Program-made: the position numbers and the translations under genes
Shown: piece after piece, positions 47,376 through 56,752 of the stretch
Numbering within the stretch: position 1 is the first letter of the stretch
How the letters are laid out: the number at the start of each line of letters is the position of its first letter
Assembly: GCF_013041605.1 (NCBI RefSeq)
Contig: NZ_JABEQC010000006.1
Coordinates: 124,001 to 188,000 of the forward strand
Direction: 5' to 3'
Length of the DNA: 64,000 bases
Origin: Vibrio plantisponsor
Lineage (GTDB): Bacteria; Pseudomonadota; Gammaproteobacteria; Enterobacterales; Vibrionaceae
Notes under the pieces: model-generated
What the model saw: the letters and a program-made list of their open reading frames with translations, nothing else
Told to the model about the DNA's origin: nothing
Databases searched by the model: none

Positions 47376-47921
47376 TTATATGGTATTTTTTGTCTCACCT
47401 TCTAAATCAGAGAGTTCAATGTGGGTCTCTAATGCTGTTTCTTCCGTTTGCTCACCCTCTTCCACCTCACTATGCTGCGCAAGCAGTTCGGGTTGTTCAG
47501 ACTCAAACTGTTCCTGTTGCTCAGGGTTTTCGGTCGACTCTTTCAACCATCCTCGCAATGTTTTTGCAATTTCCGGTGACAGAGGTTTGAGGGCACTGAA
47601 GTCCTGAGCGTAGTCGTTCATTCTGCACACTTCACTAAACTCGCCGCCGAAAAATAGCTTACGTAGTGCGGCTTTTTTAATGTCTTTATCGGCTTCCGAA
47701 GTCAGTAAGGAAGCAAGTGATTGAGGCTCGCTACCCTCTTGTAATGCTTCAACATCTGAAGATAGGTTTTCGTCTGATCTGTCCTCGCTTGTTAGGTCAA
47801 TGGCAGTATCAGTGTTAATTGAATCAGCTTCCAATCCTGGCTTCGCGTCTTCTACCTGAGCGTCTTTCTCTCCCTCAAGCTTACGTTTTGACCAGCGCGT
47901 TAAGAATGAATCATTGACCAC
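47376..47921 (-). CDS. DUF3306 family protein of formate dehydrogenase clusters
   Basis: The 181-residue protein is very acidic, with a DUF3306-type beginning (NDSFLTRWSKRKLEGE) and a conserved middle (ALRKLFFGGEFSEVCRMNDYAQDFSALKPL). The start is a GTG at 47921 close after GGAGGT. It overlaps the DUF3305 gene. The pair occurs only near formate dehydrogenase genes; the function is unknown. Confidence 0.75.
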   Translation of the reverse strand: MVNDSFLTRWSKRKLEGEKDAQVEDAKPGLEADSINTDTAIDLTSEDRSDENLSSDVEALQEGSEPQSLASLLTSEADKDIKKAALRKLFFGGEFSEVCRMNDYAQDFSALKPLSPEIAKTLRGWLKESTENPEQQEQFESEQPELLAQHSEVEEGEQTEETALETHIELSDLEGETKNTI

Positions 47922-48393
47922 TAGACCTCCCCGCGCCTTTACGCTTCTTACCACGCACTTCTAACAGTTCGCCGTGTCGGCCGATAAAAGCTTCCATCCA
48001 AGCTTGCACAGGCAAAGGCATGTCATTCGACAACACCAAATACTCTCCATCCATATATTGACCTGCGACACTTTGCGAGGCGATTAAGCGGATGATTTTT
48101 GGTGCTTCGCCATCTTCTGGCTGTTCTAAAATCAAAAACAATTTTGGACTTTGGGAGCTGAGATTAAAGCGATAGTCTGTACGCTCGTCTCGATATAGCT
48201 CCAGCATTGCAACATGCTGTGAGTTCTCATCTACGGTTAGATCAAAGCCAAGTAACTGCCATTGGGTTGTTACCCACATTCCGGCAGTAATCTCATGTTC
48301 TTTTAAGCGACAGCTTATAGGCCAACTGTTTTCGGTTTTTGCCATCGTTTGTTTAGCTACAAGAGGTTGAGCTTGTATTTGTTTTTCTGACAT
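47911..48393 (-). CDS. DUF3305 family protein of formate dehydrogenase clusters
   Basis: The 160-residue protein has the DUF3305 domain (WPISCRLKEHEITAGMW-type start and VSLQAW-like PVQAWMEAFIGRHGE end). It is divergent from fdhD and overlaps the DUF3306 gene by 11 bp. Both are thought to be maturation factors; this rests only on gene neighbourhood. Confidence 0.75.
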   Translation of the reverse strand: MSEKQIQAQPLVAKQTMAKTENSWPISCRLKEHEITAGMWVTTQWQLLGFDLTVDENSQHVAMLELYRDERTDYRFNLSSQSPKLFLILEQPEDGEAPKIIRLIASQSVAGQYMDGEYLVLSNDMPLPVQAWMEAFIGRHGELLEVRGKKRKGAGRSSGQ

Positions 48394-48628
48394 AAGAAAC
48401 CTAATCAATTCTTGTTTTAGTATATGTTGTTAGTGTTATTTAAGGTGACACAAAGCAAATATTGAGCCATTGACTCAAGCCTAGTTGGAAATTTGCGAAT
48501 GTCATGGGTTAAATGTCGCATTAATTTGCGGTTAAATGATGAAAATGTCCTAATCGACGCAATTAACAAAGCAATGGAATGAAACTTGCTGTTTCGTTGT
48601 TCTCCGATCACTCCATCAGGAATCTCAC

Positions 48629-49468
48629 GTGGCACAACCTAAAATCATAAAAACCAGTGAAAACCCATTTCAAACTATCGAAGTTGATGTTTTTGACGAA
48701 TATGGTGAGCGCTTAACTAAATCTATCGCCTGTGAGCGCCCGTTAACAGTAATGCTTAACTGGAAAGAGATAGTCACCTTGATGACATTAGGATCTCGCC
48801 CTGAAGCCCTTGTCTTAGGCTATCTGAAGAACCAAAGTTTTCTTAACGATCCTGAAGCACTTGAGTCAGTTATTATTGACTGGGAAACCAATACTGCCGC
48901 CATTGTCACCAAAGAATCGCTAGAACATTTAGAACCTGCATTAAAGAAAAAGACCGTTACTTCGGGTTGTGGTCAGGGAACTATGTACGGCAACGTCATG
49001 AAGCAGTTAGAAGGTTACAAAGTTCCTCAAACTGAAATTAAACAGTCTGAAATTTACGACGCGCTCGAAGCACTCACCCATCACAATGATACTTACAAAG
49101 CAGCAGGAGCTGTTCATGGCTGTGCTGTTTGCCAAGGCAACTCTGTGCTCTCTTTTGTCGAAGATGTTGGTCGTCATAACGCTGTTGATACTTTGGCGGG
49201 TGAAATGTGGCTTCAAGGTGAAAGCGGTGATGACAAGATTTTCTACACCACCGGAAGATTAACCTCAGAGATGGTCATCAAAGTTGCTCAAATGGGCATA
49301 CCTGTTTTGTTATCTCGTTCTGGGGTGACACAAATGGGATTAGAGCTTGCTCATCAGTTTGGTATTACCACTATTGCTCGAGCGAAAGGACGTCGTTTTC
49401 AGGTCTACAGTGGCGTTGAGAAAATAGAATTTGATGTTAAAGGTCATTTGGCCGATGAATCCGAATAA
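48629..49468 (+). CDS. fdhD: Formate dehydrogenase sulphurtransferase FdhD
   Basis: FdhD passes sulphur from IscS to the molybdenum cofactor of formate dehydrogenase. The 279-residue protein has the cysteine pair in GCAVCQGN (about residues 167-174), and the FdhD signatures TSGCGQGT and VEDVGRHNAVD. It starts with GTG. It is divergent from DUF3305. Confidence 0.93.
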   Translation: MAQPKIIKTSENPFQTIEVDVFDEYGERLTKSIACERPLTVMLNWKEIVTLMTLGSRPEALVLGYLKNQSFLNDPEALESVIIDWETNTAAIVTKESLEHLEPALKKKTVTSGCGQGTMYGNVMKQLEGYKVPQTEIKQSEIYDALEALTHHNDTYKAAGAVHGCAVCQGNSVLSFVEDVGRHNAVDTLAGEMWLQGESGDDKIFYTTGRLTSEMVIKVAQMGIPVLLSRSGVTQMGLELAHQFGITTIARAKGRRFQVYSGVEKIEFDVKGHLADESE

Positions 49469-49662
49469 TGGATTCAATTACTCAACAAATGACTCATTCA
49501 AAAAAGTAAAAACTCTTTATACAACCTTACATACAAGGGCGTATCAGATTTGATACTGCGTTATTTTGATTGCATTTTTTAGTCTGGATATCTGTATCTA
49601 AAACCGGATATTCGAACTACACTATTTTATGAAATCAATGGCTTACTTTAACGATAACGCAT

Positions 49663-52011
49663 ATGCAAAATTTGTTACGTCTTTTTCTGATGTTTTGGCT
49701 AGTGAGTGGACAAGCAGCCCATGCCGAATGGGATGTGAATAATATCAACACAATACCAACAGCGAACAACAGTGCTTTAGAAATCGAGCAGCAGATAAAA
49801 AAACTGCCAGACTCATTGTTCATGACCCCAAATGAATATCTTGAGGTCTCTAGACTGTTGCATTCAACCCTCTCTCTTCAATCGAATAACATTAATGATT
49901 TCTCACAGGCTTTAGTTGCCTACCGCAATCAAGATGATGACTTCAATTGGTTTAATTTGGAGCAACGCTATCTCACTCAGGTGAGCTTAACCCATTCAAA
50001 GCAACAATTGCTTCGTTTGGCGGATGAACATACGAGTGCAGAAGTTACCGGATTTGGCCCTACTGGCGTTCTTCAGTTCAAGCAGGAATGGAAAGTGGCT
50101 CAACTGAGCGCCGAATACCTGTTTTATTTCCAGATACGCAGTTTTCAATCCCTTATCGACGATTTGCTGATCTCCCCTGTACCTTTTATTTGGTCAGTGT
50201 GTAAGGTACTGTTTATCTACTTTTTATTGGTGTGGTGGCTAAGACACAGCAAGCGACTCATTGAACTGTTTCGTAACACCTATTTAAAAGATAAATCAGA
50301 ACCTTCGCTTTGGGCACGTATTGTCTGGTACGCCAGCAAGGCAAACAAAGCAATAGCGTGGCTGATTGCGATAACTTTCTCACTGCAAGTACTCGCGGAA
50401 ATTAAGAGTTTGCAGCACCTCGTCTATCTCGAAATTTTTATTTGGTGGATCTGGGGCGGTTCTATCGCCGTCAGCTTGATTCTGGAATTTACCTACAGAA
50501 CCAGTCATACCTCGAATAAGGCGCTAATGGCGTTAAGGCTCAGCACTATTCGTCGCATTGTTTGGACGGTGATCATTACGGGTGTGATTCTCCAGCTTTC
50601 TATGCGCACATTGGGTAAAGGAACCATCTATTACTGGATTCTCAATACCATGTATGCTTGGTTCTTTGTCATGATAGTGTCGGTGCTAAACCTGTGGCGT
50701 GAACGAATTTTCGCTTATGCGGAAAAGGCTTCAGACAGACCACTTTGGGTCAACTGGACCATCAGTAAGAAAGATGCGTTCGCCGTCAGAGTGTTCGCCA
50801 CCACCATAACCTTAGCGTGGCTGTTAATGCATACGTTGCAATACCGACTTATTGCAGCGCTTTCAAACTACACCTTCTTCAGTCAAGCCCTTGCTTATCT
50901 GTTTAGAATCGAAGTAGCTAAACAAAATGAAAATATTTCTTCTGACCATAACCACGTCCGTATCAAAGGTGATGAAGCTTTTGAGTACATTCTACCGGGG
51001 TCTATGGATAGCGAACTGATTGATTATGCCGCTGACGAAATAAAGCAGTTGTCGCGCTACCTGCTGACCGACAGTCCGGCAATCTGCGTTGTAACGGGTG
51101 AACGAGGTATCGGCACCACAACTTTACTTTATACCTTGCTGCATAAGGTAAAGAACGCTGAACCTTTGTACCTGAGCTGTCCGTATTCAGGCTACACAGA
51201 ACTGCTTGAACTGCTTGCATTAAGCCTAGGTTTAGAAGCGGAGTCATCCGAGATTCAAATTCTTTCCCATTTACGTAAGAGTGAACAAACCTATCTGATT
51301 GCAATAGATAACGCTCAACGTTTGGTAAAACCTATGGTCGGTGGATTAAACAGTTTAATGAAACTCACCAACCTACTTCGTCGCTCTAAGAAAAATCATC
51401 GTGTGATTATGGCCATCGAGAAGTCGAACTGGCGCTTCGTCGACAGAGCGCGTGGCGAACGCTTGTTGTTTGACTGGGTTACGGTTCTTCCTCGCTGGAA
51501 TGAGAAGCAGATGGTAAAACTGCTTGATAGCCGGATTAACCGAGAGATTGAATCACCTGTCAGTTTTGAAGGGCTTGTTGTACCCCGTCAATGGGATCAG
51601 GACGATTCCAGCGATGACGAACGCGCGAAACAAGGTTTTTACCGTATTCTTTGGCACTATTCCGACGGGAACCCTACGGTTGCGTTGCGTTTCTTCCGCC
51701 GCTCTTTGAACCGCAATAAAGAAACTGGAGTGGTTAATGTCAATTTGTTCCATGTTCCTGACTCACAAGATCTGGAACAGATGCCTAAGCCTATGCTGGC
51801 GGTTCTACGTTCTATTGTGCAGCTTGAGGTGGCTTCTAGTGAAGAGTTGTCTAAGTGTACTCAGCTAAGTATTGCTGAAGTCATTGGTATCGTGCGTTAT
51901 TTTCAAAGTCGCGGATATTTGGAATGGGCAGAAGATAAGGCTCGTGTTTCTGATCACTGGTATCGCACGATTACCAACGTTCTTGATCGCCAACATCTAC
52001 TGGTGAAATAA
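49663..52011 (+). CDS. Membrane-bound AAA-type ATPase linked to an MscS-type channel
   Basis: This 782-residue protein has a signal sequence, a periplasmic N-terminal region (about 25-165), about six membrane segments (between 170 and 420) and a C-terminal cytoplasmic ATPase with a P-loop GERGIGTTTLLYTLL (about residue 483), a Walker B-like YLIAIDNAQRLV and a winged-helix-like end. The stop lies 3 bp before an MscS-type channel gene, so the two are co-expressed and may form a complex. I do not recognise a named system. The architecture resembles a sensor ATPase coupled to a channel. Confidence 0.65.
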   Translation: MQNLLRLFLMFWLVSGQAAHAEWDVNNINTIPTANNSALEIEQQIKKLPDSLFMTPNEYLEVSRLLHSTLSLQSNNINDFSQALVAYRNQDDDFNWFNLEQRYLTQVSLTHSKQQLLRLADEHTSAEVTGFGPTGVLQFKQEWKVAQLSAEYLFYFQIRSFQSLIDDLLISPVPFIWSVCKVLFIYFLLVWWLRHSKRLIELFRNTYLKDKSEPSLWARIVWYASKANKAIAWLIAITFSLQVLAEIKSLQHLVYLEIFIWWIWGGSIAVSLILEFTYRTSHTSNKALMALRLSTIRRIVWTVIITGVILQLSMRTLGKGTIYYWILNTMYAWFFVMIVSVLNLWRERIFAYAEKASDRPLWVNWTISKKDAFAVRVFATTITLAWLLMHTLQYRLIAALSNYTFFSQALAYLFRIEVAKQNENISSDHNHVRIKGDEAFEYILPGSMDSELIDYAADEIKQLSRYLLTDSPAICVVTGERGIGTTTLLYTLLHKVKNAEPLYLSCPYSGYTELLELLALSLGLEAESSEIQILSHLRKSEQTYLIAIDNAQRLVKPMVGGLNSLMKLTNLLRRSKKNHRVIMAIEKSNWRFVDRARGERLLFDWVTVLPRWNEKQMVKLLDSRINREIESPVSFEGLVVPRQWDQDDSSDDERAKQGFYRILWHYSDGNPTVALRFFRRSLNRNKETGVVNVNLFHVPDSQDLEQMPKPMLAVLRSIVQLEVASSEELSKCTQLSIAEVIGIVRYFQSRGYLEWAEDKARVSDHWYRTITNVLDRQHLLVK

Positions 52012-52014
52012 ACA

Positions 52015-52914
52015 ATGAAGAAAAGTATGACTCACATGTATTCACGTTTTATTGCTTTGCTCTTACTCGGTCTTGCATTACCCAGTTATGCGACCGAAGA
52101 GTCTGTCAGCGCGGAGAGCTTTCAACAGATCGCCAGCTTAGTTCGATGGAGCGGCGTATTCTTCTCTATTCTGATCATTGCGGGTACTTGGCTGCTGCTT
52201 AAGTTTATGAGTTCACTCGTTGAGACGATTGGTAGTCAGTTCGCGCAATATCGAATGTTGCTACAAAAGCTTCAGTCGTTTCTCCAGTTCTTTATTTACA
52301 TGGGGGCTGGTGTGGTGGTGTTTGTCCTAAGTTTCAGGATCAACGACCATATTTTAGCTTTAATCGGCGGTACGTTAGCGGTGTCTGTGGGCTTTGCTTT
52401 AAAAGACTTGGCAGCATCGTTTATCGCAGGCATGACGGTTATGATTGACCGCCCGTTTCAAGTTGGTGACCGCGTCACATTTGAGGGGCATTATGGCGAC
52501 ATCATCACTATTGGTTTGCGTTCAGTTCGTATGCGTACTCTCTCAGACGACATTATTACCATCCCAAATAACAAGTTCTTAAACGAAGTGGCCGTCAGTG
52601 GTAACTATGGTGCTCTTGATATGCAGGTGGTGATTCCATTTTATGTCGGTATGGATGAGGACATCGTTCTAGCGCGCAATCTTATCCAAGAGGCCGCCTC
52701 TTCCAGTCGCTACATTCATTTACCCAAGCCTGTCACTGTATTGGTGAAGCAGACCATTACAGATAACTATTTGGCGGTTCAGTTAACCTGTAAAGCTTAT
52801 GTGGTCGATACGGCGTATGAGAAGTTGTTTGAGACAGACATTACTTTGCGGGTCATGGATGAGTTCAAACAACACGGGATTAAACCACCCAAGATTGCGA
52901 TTCACGCACAATAG
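52015..52914 (+). CDS. MscS-family mechanosensitive channel
   Basis: The 299-residue protein has a signal sequence, three membrane segments (the pore-lining ILALIGGTLAVSVGFALKDLAASFIAGM region) and the MscS beta domain motif DRPFQVGDRVTFEGHYGDI. Channels of this family release solutes on osmotic downshock. It follows the ATPase gene by 3 bp. Whether the ATPase gates it is open. Confidence 0.85.
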   Translation: MKKSMTHMYSRFIALLLLGLALPSYATEESVSAESFQQIASLVRWSGVFFSILIIAGTWLLLKFMSSLVETIGSQFAQYRMLLQKLQSFLQFFIYMGAGVVVFVLSFRINDHILALIGGTLAVSVGFALKDLAASFIAGMTVMIDRPFQVGDRVTFEGHYGDIITIGLRSVRMRTLSDDIITIPNNKFLNEVAVSGNYGALDMQVVIPFYVGMDEDIVLARNLIQEAASSSRYIHLPKPVTVLVKQTITDNYLAVQLTCKAYVVDTAYEKLFETDITLRVMDEFKQHGIKPPKIAIHAQ

Positions 52915-52943
52915 ACCTGAAATGCTAGTTTTAGACTGATAAC

Positions 52944-52969
52944 AAAATGCCTCGGAATCGAGGCATTTT
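52944..52969. terminator. Bidirectional terminator between the MscS and kinase genes
   Basis: AAAATGCCTCG / CGAGGCATTTT with a 4-base loop, A-run and T-run flanking, serves both converging transcripts. Confidence 0.8.
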
Positions 52970-52989
52970 GCTTTTCTGCGTTATCGAAA

Positions 52990-55017
52990 TTAAGAGACTG
53001 ATTTAGCGATAATCAGGTCTGTCTCAGCCTTCACTGGAAGGAAGACGCTGAACACACTGCCCTTACCGACTTCAGATTGGACTCTGATCTCGCCACCAGT
53101 TTGGCTGAGCATACTTTGAGATACCGATAATCCTAACCCCGTACCATCACGCTTAGTGGTATAGAAAGGATCAAAGATACGTTTGAGATTTTCTGGCTTA
53201 ATACCGCATCCTTCGTCTTCAATCGTAATGATAGCTCCACAACAGCGATCTTCTTCAAACCAGTCTTTACTCTGAATCGTCAGTTTGCCTTTACCATTCA
53301 TGGCATGGATAGCATTCATCTGTAAGTTAACCAGAATCTGCAACAGCAGATGGCGATTGACTTCAACGGACTTACGAGCGTTAAGGTCGACAACAAACTC
53401 AATATCTCGCTTTTTGGCGCCGGTTTTAACTAGCGTGATACTTTCTTCAATGATTGGGTTAACGTGCTGCCAGGTAATTTCATCCTGTACACCACCTTGT
53501 CGGCTGTATTGAAGCAAACTGCGAGTAATATTTCGGATTCTGTCCACCTGCTCCAAAATCGCCTGAATCTCTTCCTCAATGCGAGCGCCTTCTTCACCTA
53601 ATTCAAATTGAATAAGCTCCGTGTTACCCAAGATCACCGCGGTTGGGTTATTGATCTCATGGGCTATCCCCGCGGTCAGTTCACCGAGAGCCGCCAGCTT
53701 TTCATGCACAATCAGTTTATCCCGCGTGGTATGAAGCAATTCAATATGGTGTTCGAGCTGTTCGGTTTTCTCTCTCAGCTTCGTCGTTCTAGAGTGAACT
53801 TTTTCTTCCAGTTCGTTAGCCGCATTCTGAATTTCGTCATTTCGCTGTTGGAGCAGATCAAGCATGTTGTCGAACTGCTTCGCCAGTTGTGCTAGCTCGT
53901 GCTTTTCATCTAAGCCAAGCGGACCAATGCGCTGGTTCTTCCCCAATTGAACAAGCTTTACTACGCGATGTATACGCTCAATCGGTCGGAAAAGATCACG
54001 TGACCCGCGATAGACAAACAGACTTGATATCGCCAACAGTACTAAGGTAGTCACTGCGATTTCAAAGATGTTGGTAAGGTAAGTTTTAACAAACGGCCAC
54101 ATCAGATAGCCGGTATAAAGCATACCAATCACTTGATTGTTTTGATTGCGAATGGGTTGATAAGCCGTGATATACCAAGCATCGTATACATACGCTCGAT
54201 CAATCCAGTCTTCACCACGAACAAGGACGGCTTGTTTCACTTCGTTAGAGACTCGGGTACCTATTGCTCGCCCTTCTCTCTCATCGCTATTGAGCGGCAC
54301 ATTGGTACTGACGCGTAAGTCATCTAAGAATAAAGTGACGGTGCCCACTGGTCTTAACTTATTGTGTGTATAGGGATAAACAATATCGCGGATTTCGTCG
54401 ATTAATCCGCTACTGTTGTTCAGTAACTCACCACCATCAAGAAAGCCAATTGCCTTATTGTTGCTGTCATATACCGTCACTACTGTGCGGCTGACTAAAC
54501 CTCTACTCTCGACTGCGTCGCCGCTCAATTCTTGAACTTTTGCACGTTGCGCTAGGCTCGGTTCTAGCTTTTGCAGTTCTTCATCACTAAGCACATCAAA
54601 AAACGTTTTATTTTGGCTCAGATTATAGTGAGCCTCATTTTCTGGTGAGTTAATGGGGTGGAAAGTCAGGAAATCGAGTTGATAGCGCTGTTTTTGGTTT
54701 TTCACCCAAACGTCTACAGAACTTATGGACTGACCGTTCAAACGCACGCGAAACTCATAAGAATCCGTTAGCGCCTGAATCCTATTCATCTGATTCTGTT
54801 GTTGGATTGAAATTGATTTATTGGCAACGCCCAGTCTTTCGGCAACGTCAACAAGTGTACTCTGCCATGTGTAATGAAGTGACCAATAGACCGAAATTGC
54901 AATCAACGCGAGTAAGGTAAAGCCTATGGGAACGGACGTCAGAATCAAAAGACGATAGCGAACCATGGTCTGAAAGCGGTGCTTCCATTTACGCCACAGC
55001 GGAAAATCATTCCACAT
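52990..55017 (-). CDS. Sensor histidine kinase with periplasmic Cache domain
   Basis: The 675-residue kinase has a membrane segment near residues 22-45, a large periplasmic Cache-type domain, a second membrane segment near 315-335, HAMP, coiled coil, HisKA with AGIAHEINNP and an ATPase domain ending GTGLGLSVSQSML. It overlaps the response regulator gene by 11 bp. The ligand is unknown; formate, molybdate or tungstate are candidates from the neighbourhood. Confidence 0.85.
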   Translation of the reverse strand: MWNDFPLWRKWKHRFQTMVRYRLLILTSVPIGFTLLALIAISVYWSLHYTWQSTLVDVAERLGVANKSISIQQQNQMNRIQALTDSYEFRVRLNGQSISSVDVWVKNQKQRYQLDFLTFHPINSPENEAHYNLSQNKTFFDVLSDEELQKLEPSLAQRAKVQELSGDAVESRGLVSRTVVTVYDSNNKAIGFLDGGELLNNSSGLIDEIRDIVYPYTHNKLRPVGTVTLFLDDLRVSTNVPLNSDEREGRAIGTRVSNEVKQAVLVRGEDWIDRAYVYDAWYITAYQPIRNQNNQVIGMLYTGYLMWPFVKTYLTNIFEIAVTTLVLLAISSLFVYRGSRDLFRPIERIHRVVKLVQLGKNQRIGPLGLDEKHELAQLAKQFDNMLDLLQQRNDEIQNAANELEEKVHSRTTKLREKTEQLEHHIELLHTTRDKLIVHEKLAALGELTAGIAHEINNPTAVILGNTELIQFELGEEGARIEEEIQAILEQVDRIRNITRSLLQYSRQGGVQDEITWQHVNPIIEESITLVKTGAKKRDIEFVVDLNARKSVEVNRHLLLQILVNLQMNAIHAMNGKGKLTIQSKDWFEEDRCCGAIITIEDEGCGIKPENLKRIFDPFYTTKRDGTGLGLSVSQSMLSQTGGEIRVQSEVGKGSVFSVFLPVKAETDLIIAKSVS

Positions 55018-56461
55018 TTTCAGTACCTTCGCTTTCCCACTCTTTATACTTACGTTCTAACGTTTTTCTTGCGACGCCCAGATCTCTCGCAGCAGCTGAT
55101 TTATTTCCTTCATGGAAATCAACCAGTTGTTCAATATGCGCACGCTCTACATCTTTAAGTGTCCAAGCATTAGGATAACCCGTTGCCTTATCACGCTTTT
55201 TGTTTTCAATGTACTCAGGCACGCCTGCAACATGTGACACCGTCACTGACACATTGGTTGGATGTGCGATACCATTCATCTCACGCCAATAATGGGCAGG
55301 CGGTTTACCCAGCAAAATGCAGCGTTCTATAAGGTTTTTCAGTTCTCGGATATTGCCCGGCCAATCATAATCGTTCATCGCACTGACATCTTCATGCGCC
55401 CACTTCGGAACAGGCACTGCTAGCTCTTTACACAGTTTTTGCGTAAAAAATGGTACCAACTCTCTTAAGTCGCTTTTACGATCACGTAAAGGTGTGACAT
55501 CAATTTTGAGCACGTTTAGACGGTAATAGAGATCGCTTCGGAAACGACCATTTTCAACTTCTTTTTGCAGATTTCGGTTTGTCGCTGCAACGATTCGAAC
55601 ATCAACGTTTATCTCTTTCTCAGAACCTACAGGGCGAATGGCTCGTTGCTCTAATACTCTCAACAAAGAAGATTGCATGGTGAGTGGCATCTCTCCAATT
55701 TCATCGAGAAACAAAGTGCCACCATTAGCCACTCGGAACAGACCTTCACGGCTTTTCTTCGCTCCAGTAAATGCGCCTGAAGTATGTCCAAACAATTCGC
55801 TTTCCAACAACTCAGGAGCAATTGCGCCGCAGTTAACAGGAACAAATGGCCCTTTTCGGCCACTGGCCTCGTGAATACCACGCGCTACCAACTCCTTACC
55901 TGTTCCCGATTCACCTTCAATTAAAACCGAAGCTCTTGAAGGGGCAAACTGCAAAATTAGCTGCTTGAGTTGTTTGGTTTTTTCAGACTGGCCAATAATC
56001 TGGCTTGTGGTATGGCGCTCAAAGTCATGCTTTAACGCATATTGCATGCGGGCACTTAAGCATTTGTCCATACAGCGTTTAACAGCCTGCATCATCTGTT
56101 CTAGGTTAAATGGTTTAAGAATGAAGTCTGAGGCACCGAGTTTTAGCGCTCTGATTGCTGTTTCTAAGTCGGCATAACCGGTCATAAAGATCACTTCGGC
56201 TTTATGATACTCGTCGGTGAAGGCTTCTTCCCATTCAATGCCAGATCGGCCAGGTAAATTGATATCGAGAATGATTAAATCGTAATGATTGGCGGTACGC
56301 AGTGATTCCGCGTCTTCAATAGAGCTCGCACAATCAACTTTAGAAAACCATTTGCTTAAGGCTTTCTTCAAAATGGCCTGCATACCCATTTCGTCATCGA
56401 CAACAAGAACCGAAAACGCCTGATATAAAGGAGCTTGCTTTGAATCTATTGTATTGCTCAT
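55007..56461 (-). CDS. NtrC-type sigma-54 response regulator
   Basis: The 484-residue regulator has a receiver with D66, an AAA+ domain with Walker A GESGTGKE (183-190) and the sigma-54 contact GAFTGA (229-234), and a C-terminal Fis-type helix-turn-helix (KSAAARDLGVARKTLERK). It forms a pair with the Cache kinase. Two sigma-54 promoters with matching palindromes flank the locus (fdh operon and tupABC), so these are its probable targets. A perfect matS lies in the gene at 55234-55246. Confidence 0.92.
   Translation of the reverse strand: MSNTIDSKQAPLYQAFSVLVVDDEMGMQAILKKALSKWFSKVDCASSIEDAESLRTANHYDLIILDINLPGRSGIEWEEAFTDEYHKAEVIFMTGYADLETAIRALKLGASDFILKPFNLEQMMQAVKRCMDKCLSARMQYALKHDFERHTTSQIIGQSEKTKQLKQLILQFAPSRASVLIEGESGTGKELVARGIHEASGRKGPFVPVNCGAIAPELLESELFGHTSGAFTGAKKSREGLFRVANGGTLFLDEIGEMPLTMQSSLLRVLEQRAIRPVGSEKEINVDVRIVAATNRNLQKEVENGRFRSDLYYRLNVLKIDVTPLRDRKSDLRELVPFFTQKLCKELAVPVPKWAHEDVSAMNDYDWPGNIRELKNLIERCILLGKPPAHYWREMNGIAHPTNVSVTVSHVAGVPEYIENKKRDKATGYPNAWTLKDVERAHIEQLVDFHEGNKSAAARDLGVARKTLERKYKEWESEGTENVE
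55234..55246. promoter_or_regulatory. Perfect matS site in the response regulator gene
   Basis: GTGACACCGTCAC matches the MatP-binding consensus fully. It shows that the Ter macrodomain extends at least this far, about 42 kb from dif. Confidence 0.6.
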
Positions 56462-56529
56462 GAGTTTCTCAACGATAATTCATTAGGACAGAACGACTCA
56501 CATAACCATACTACTGATGTGCCCATGTT

Positions 56530-56544
56530 GAGACATTTTGTCCC
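56530..56544. promoter_or_regulatory. Palindrome before tupA, related to the fdh operon site
   Basis: GAGACATTTTGTCCC is an imperfect form of GGGACAATTTGTCCC (47322-47336). It is centred about 91 bp before the -24 element of the tupA sigma-54 promoter, one helical turn more than in the fdh operon. Confidence 0.65.
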
Positions 56545-56626
56545 TACAAATGTGCGCTATCGCCTAATTTTGTAAGATTAATCATGATATTGTCTATTTC
56601 CCATACAAAAAGCCTAGCTTTAAATG

Positions 56627-56642
56627 TGGCATCCAGTTTGCT
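56627..56642 (+). promoter_or_regulatory. Sigma-54 type promoter of tupABC
   Basis: TGGCATCCAGTTTGCT has GG and GC 10 bases apart and fits the sigma-54 consensus. Transcription would start near 56653, about 100 nt before tupA. Confidence 0.78.
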
Positions 56643-56752
56643 ATGTCTGATCTGCTATAAGTCAGATTCAATTATCGTTAAGACGTAATTTGGCGGTCAA
56701 TCTAGCTCAGCCCACTATTAAATTAAATTGTAAAATTAAAATGGATTTCATA

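Noticed and set aside
48409..48628. Sigma-54 promoter before fdhD or DUF3305
   Set aside because: TTGGAAATTTGC has GG and GC only 6 bases apart, and no palindrome of the 47321 type is present.
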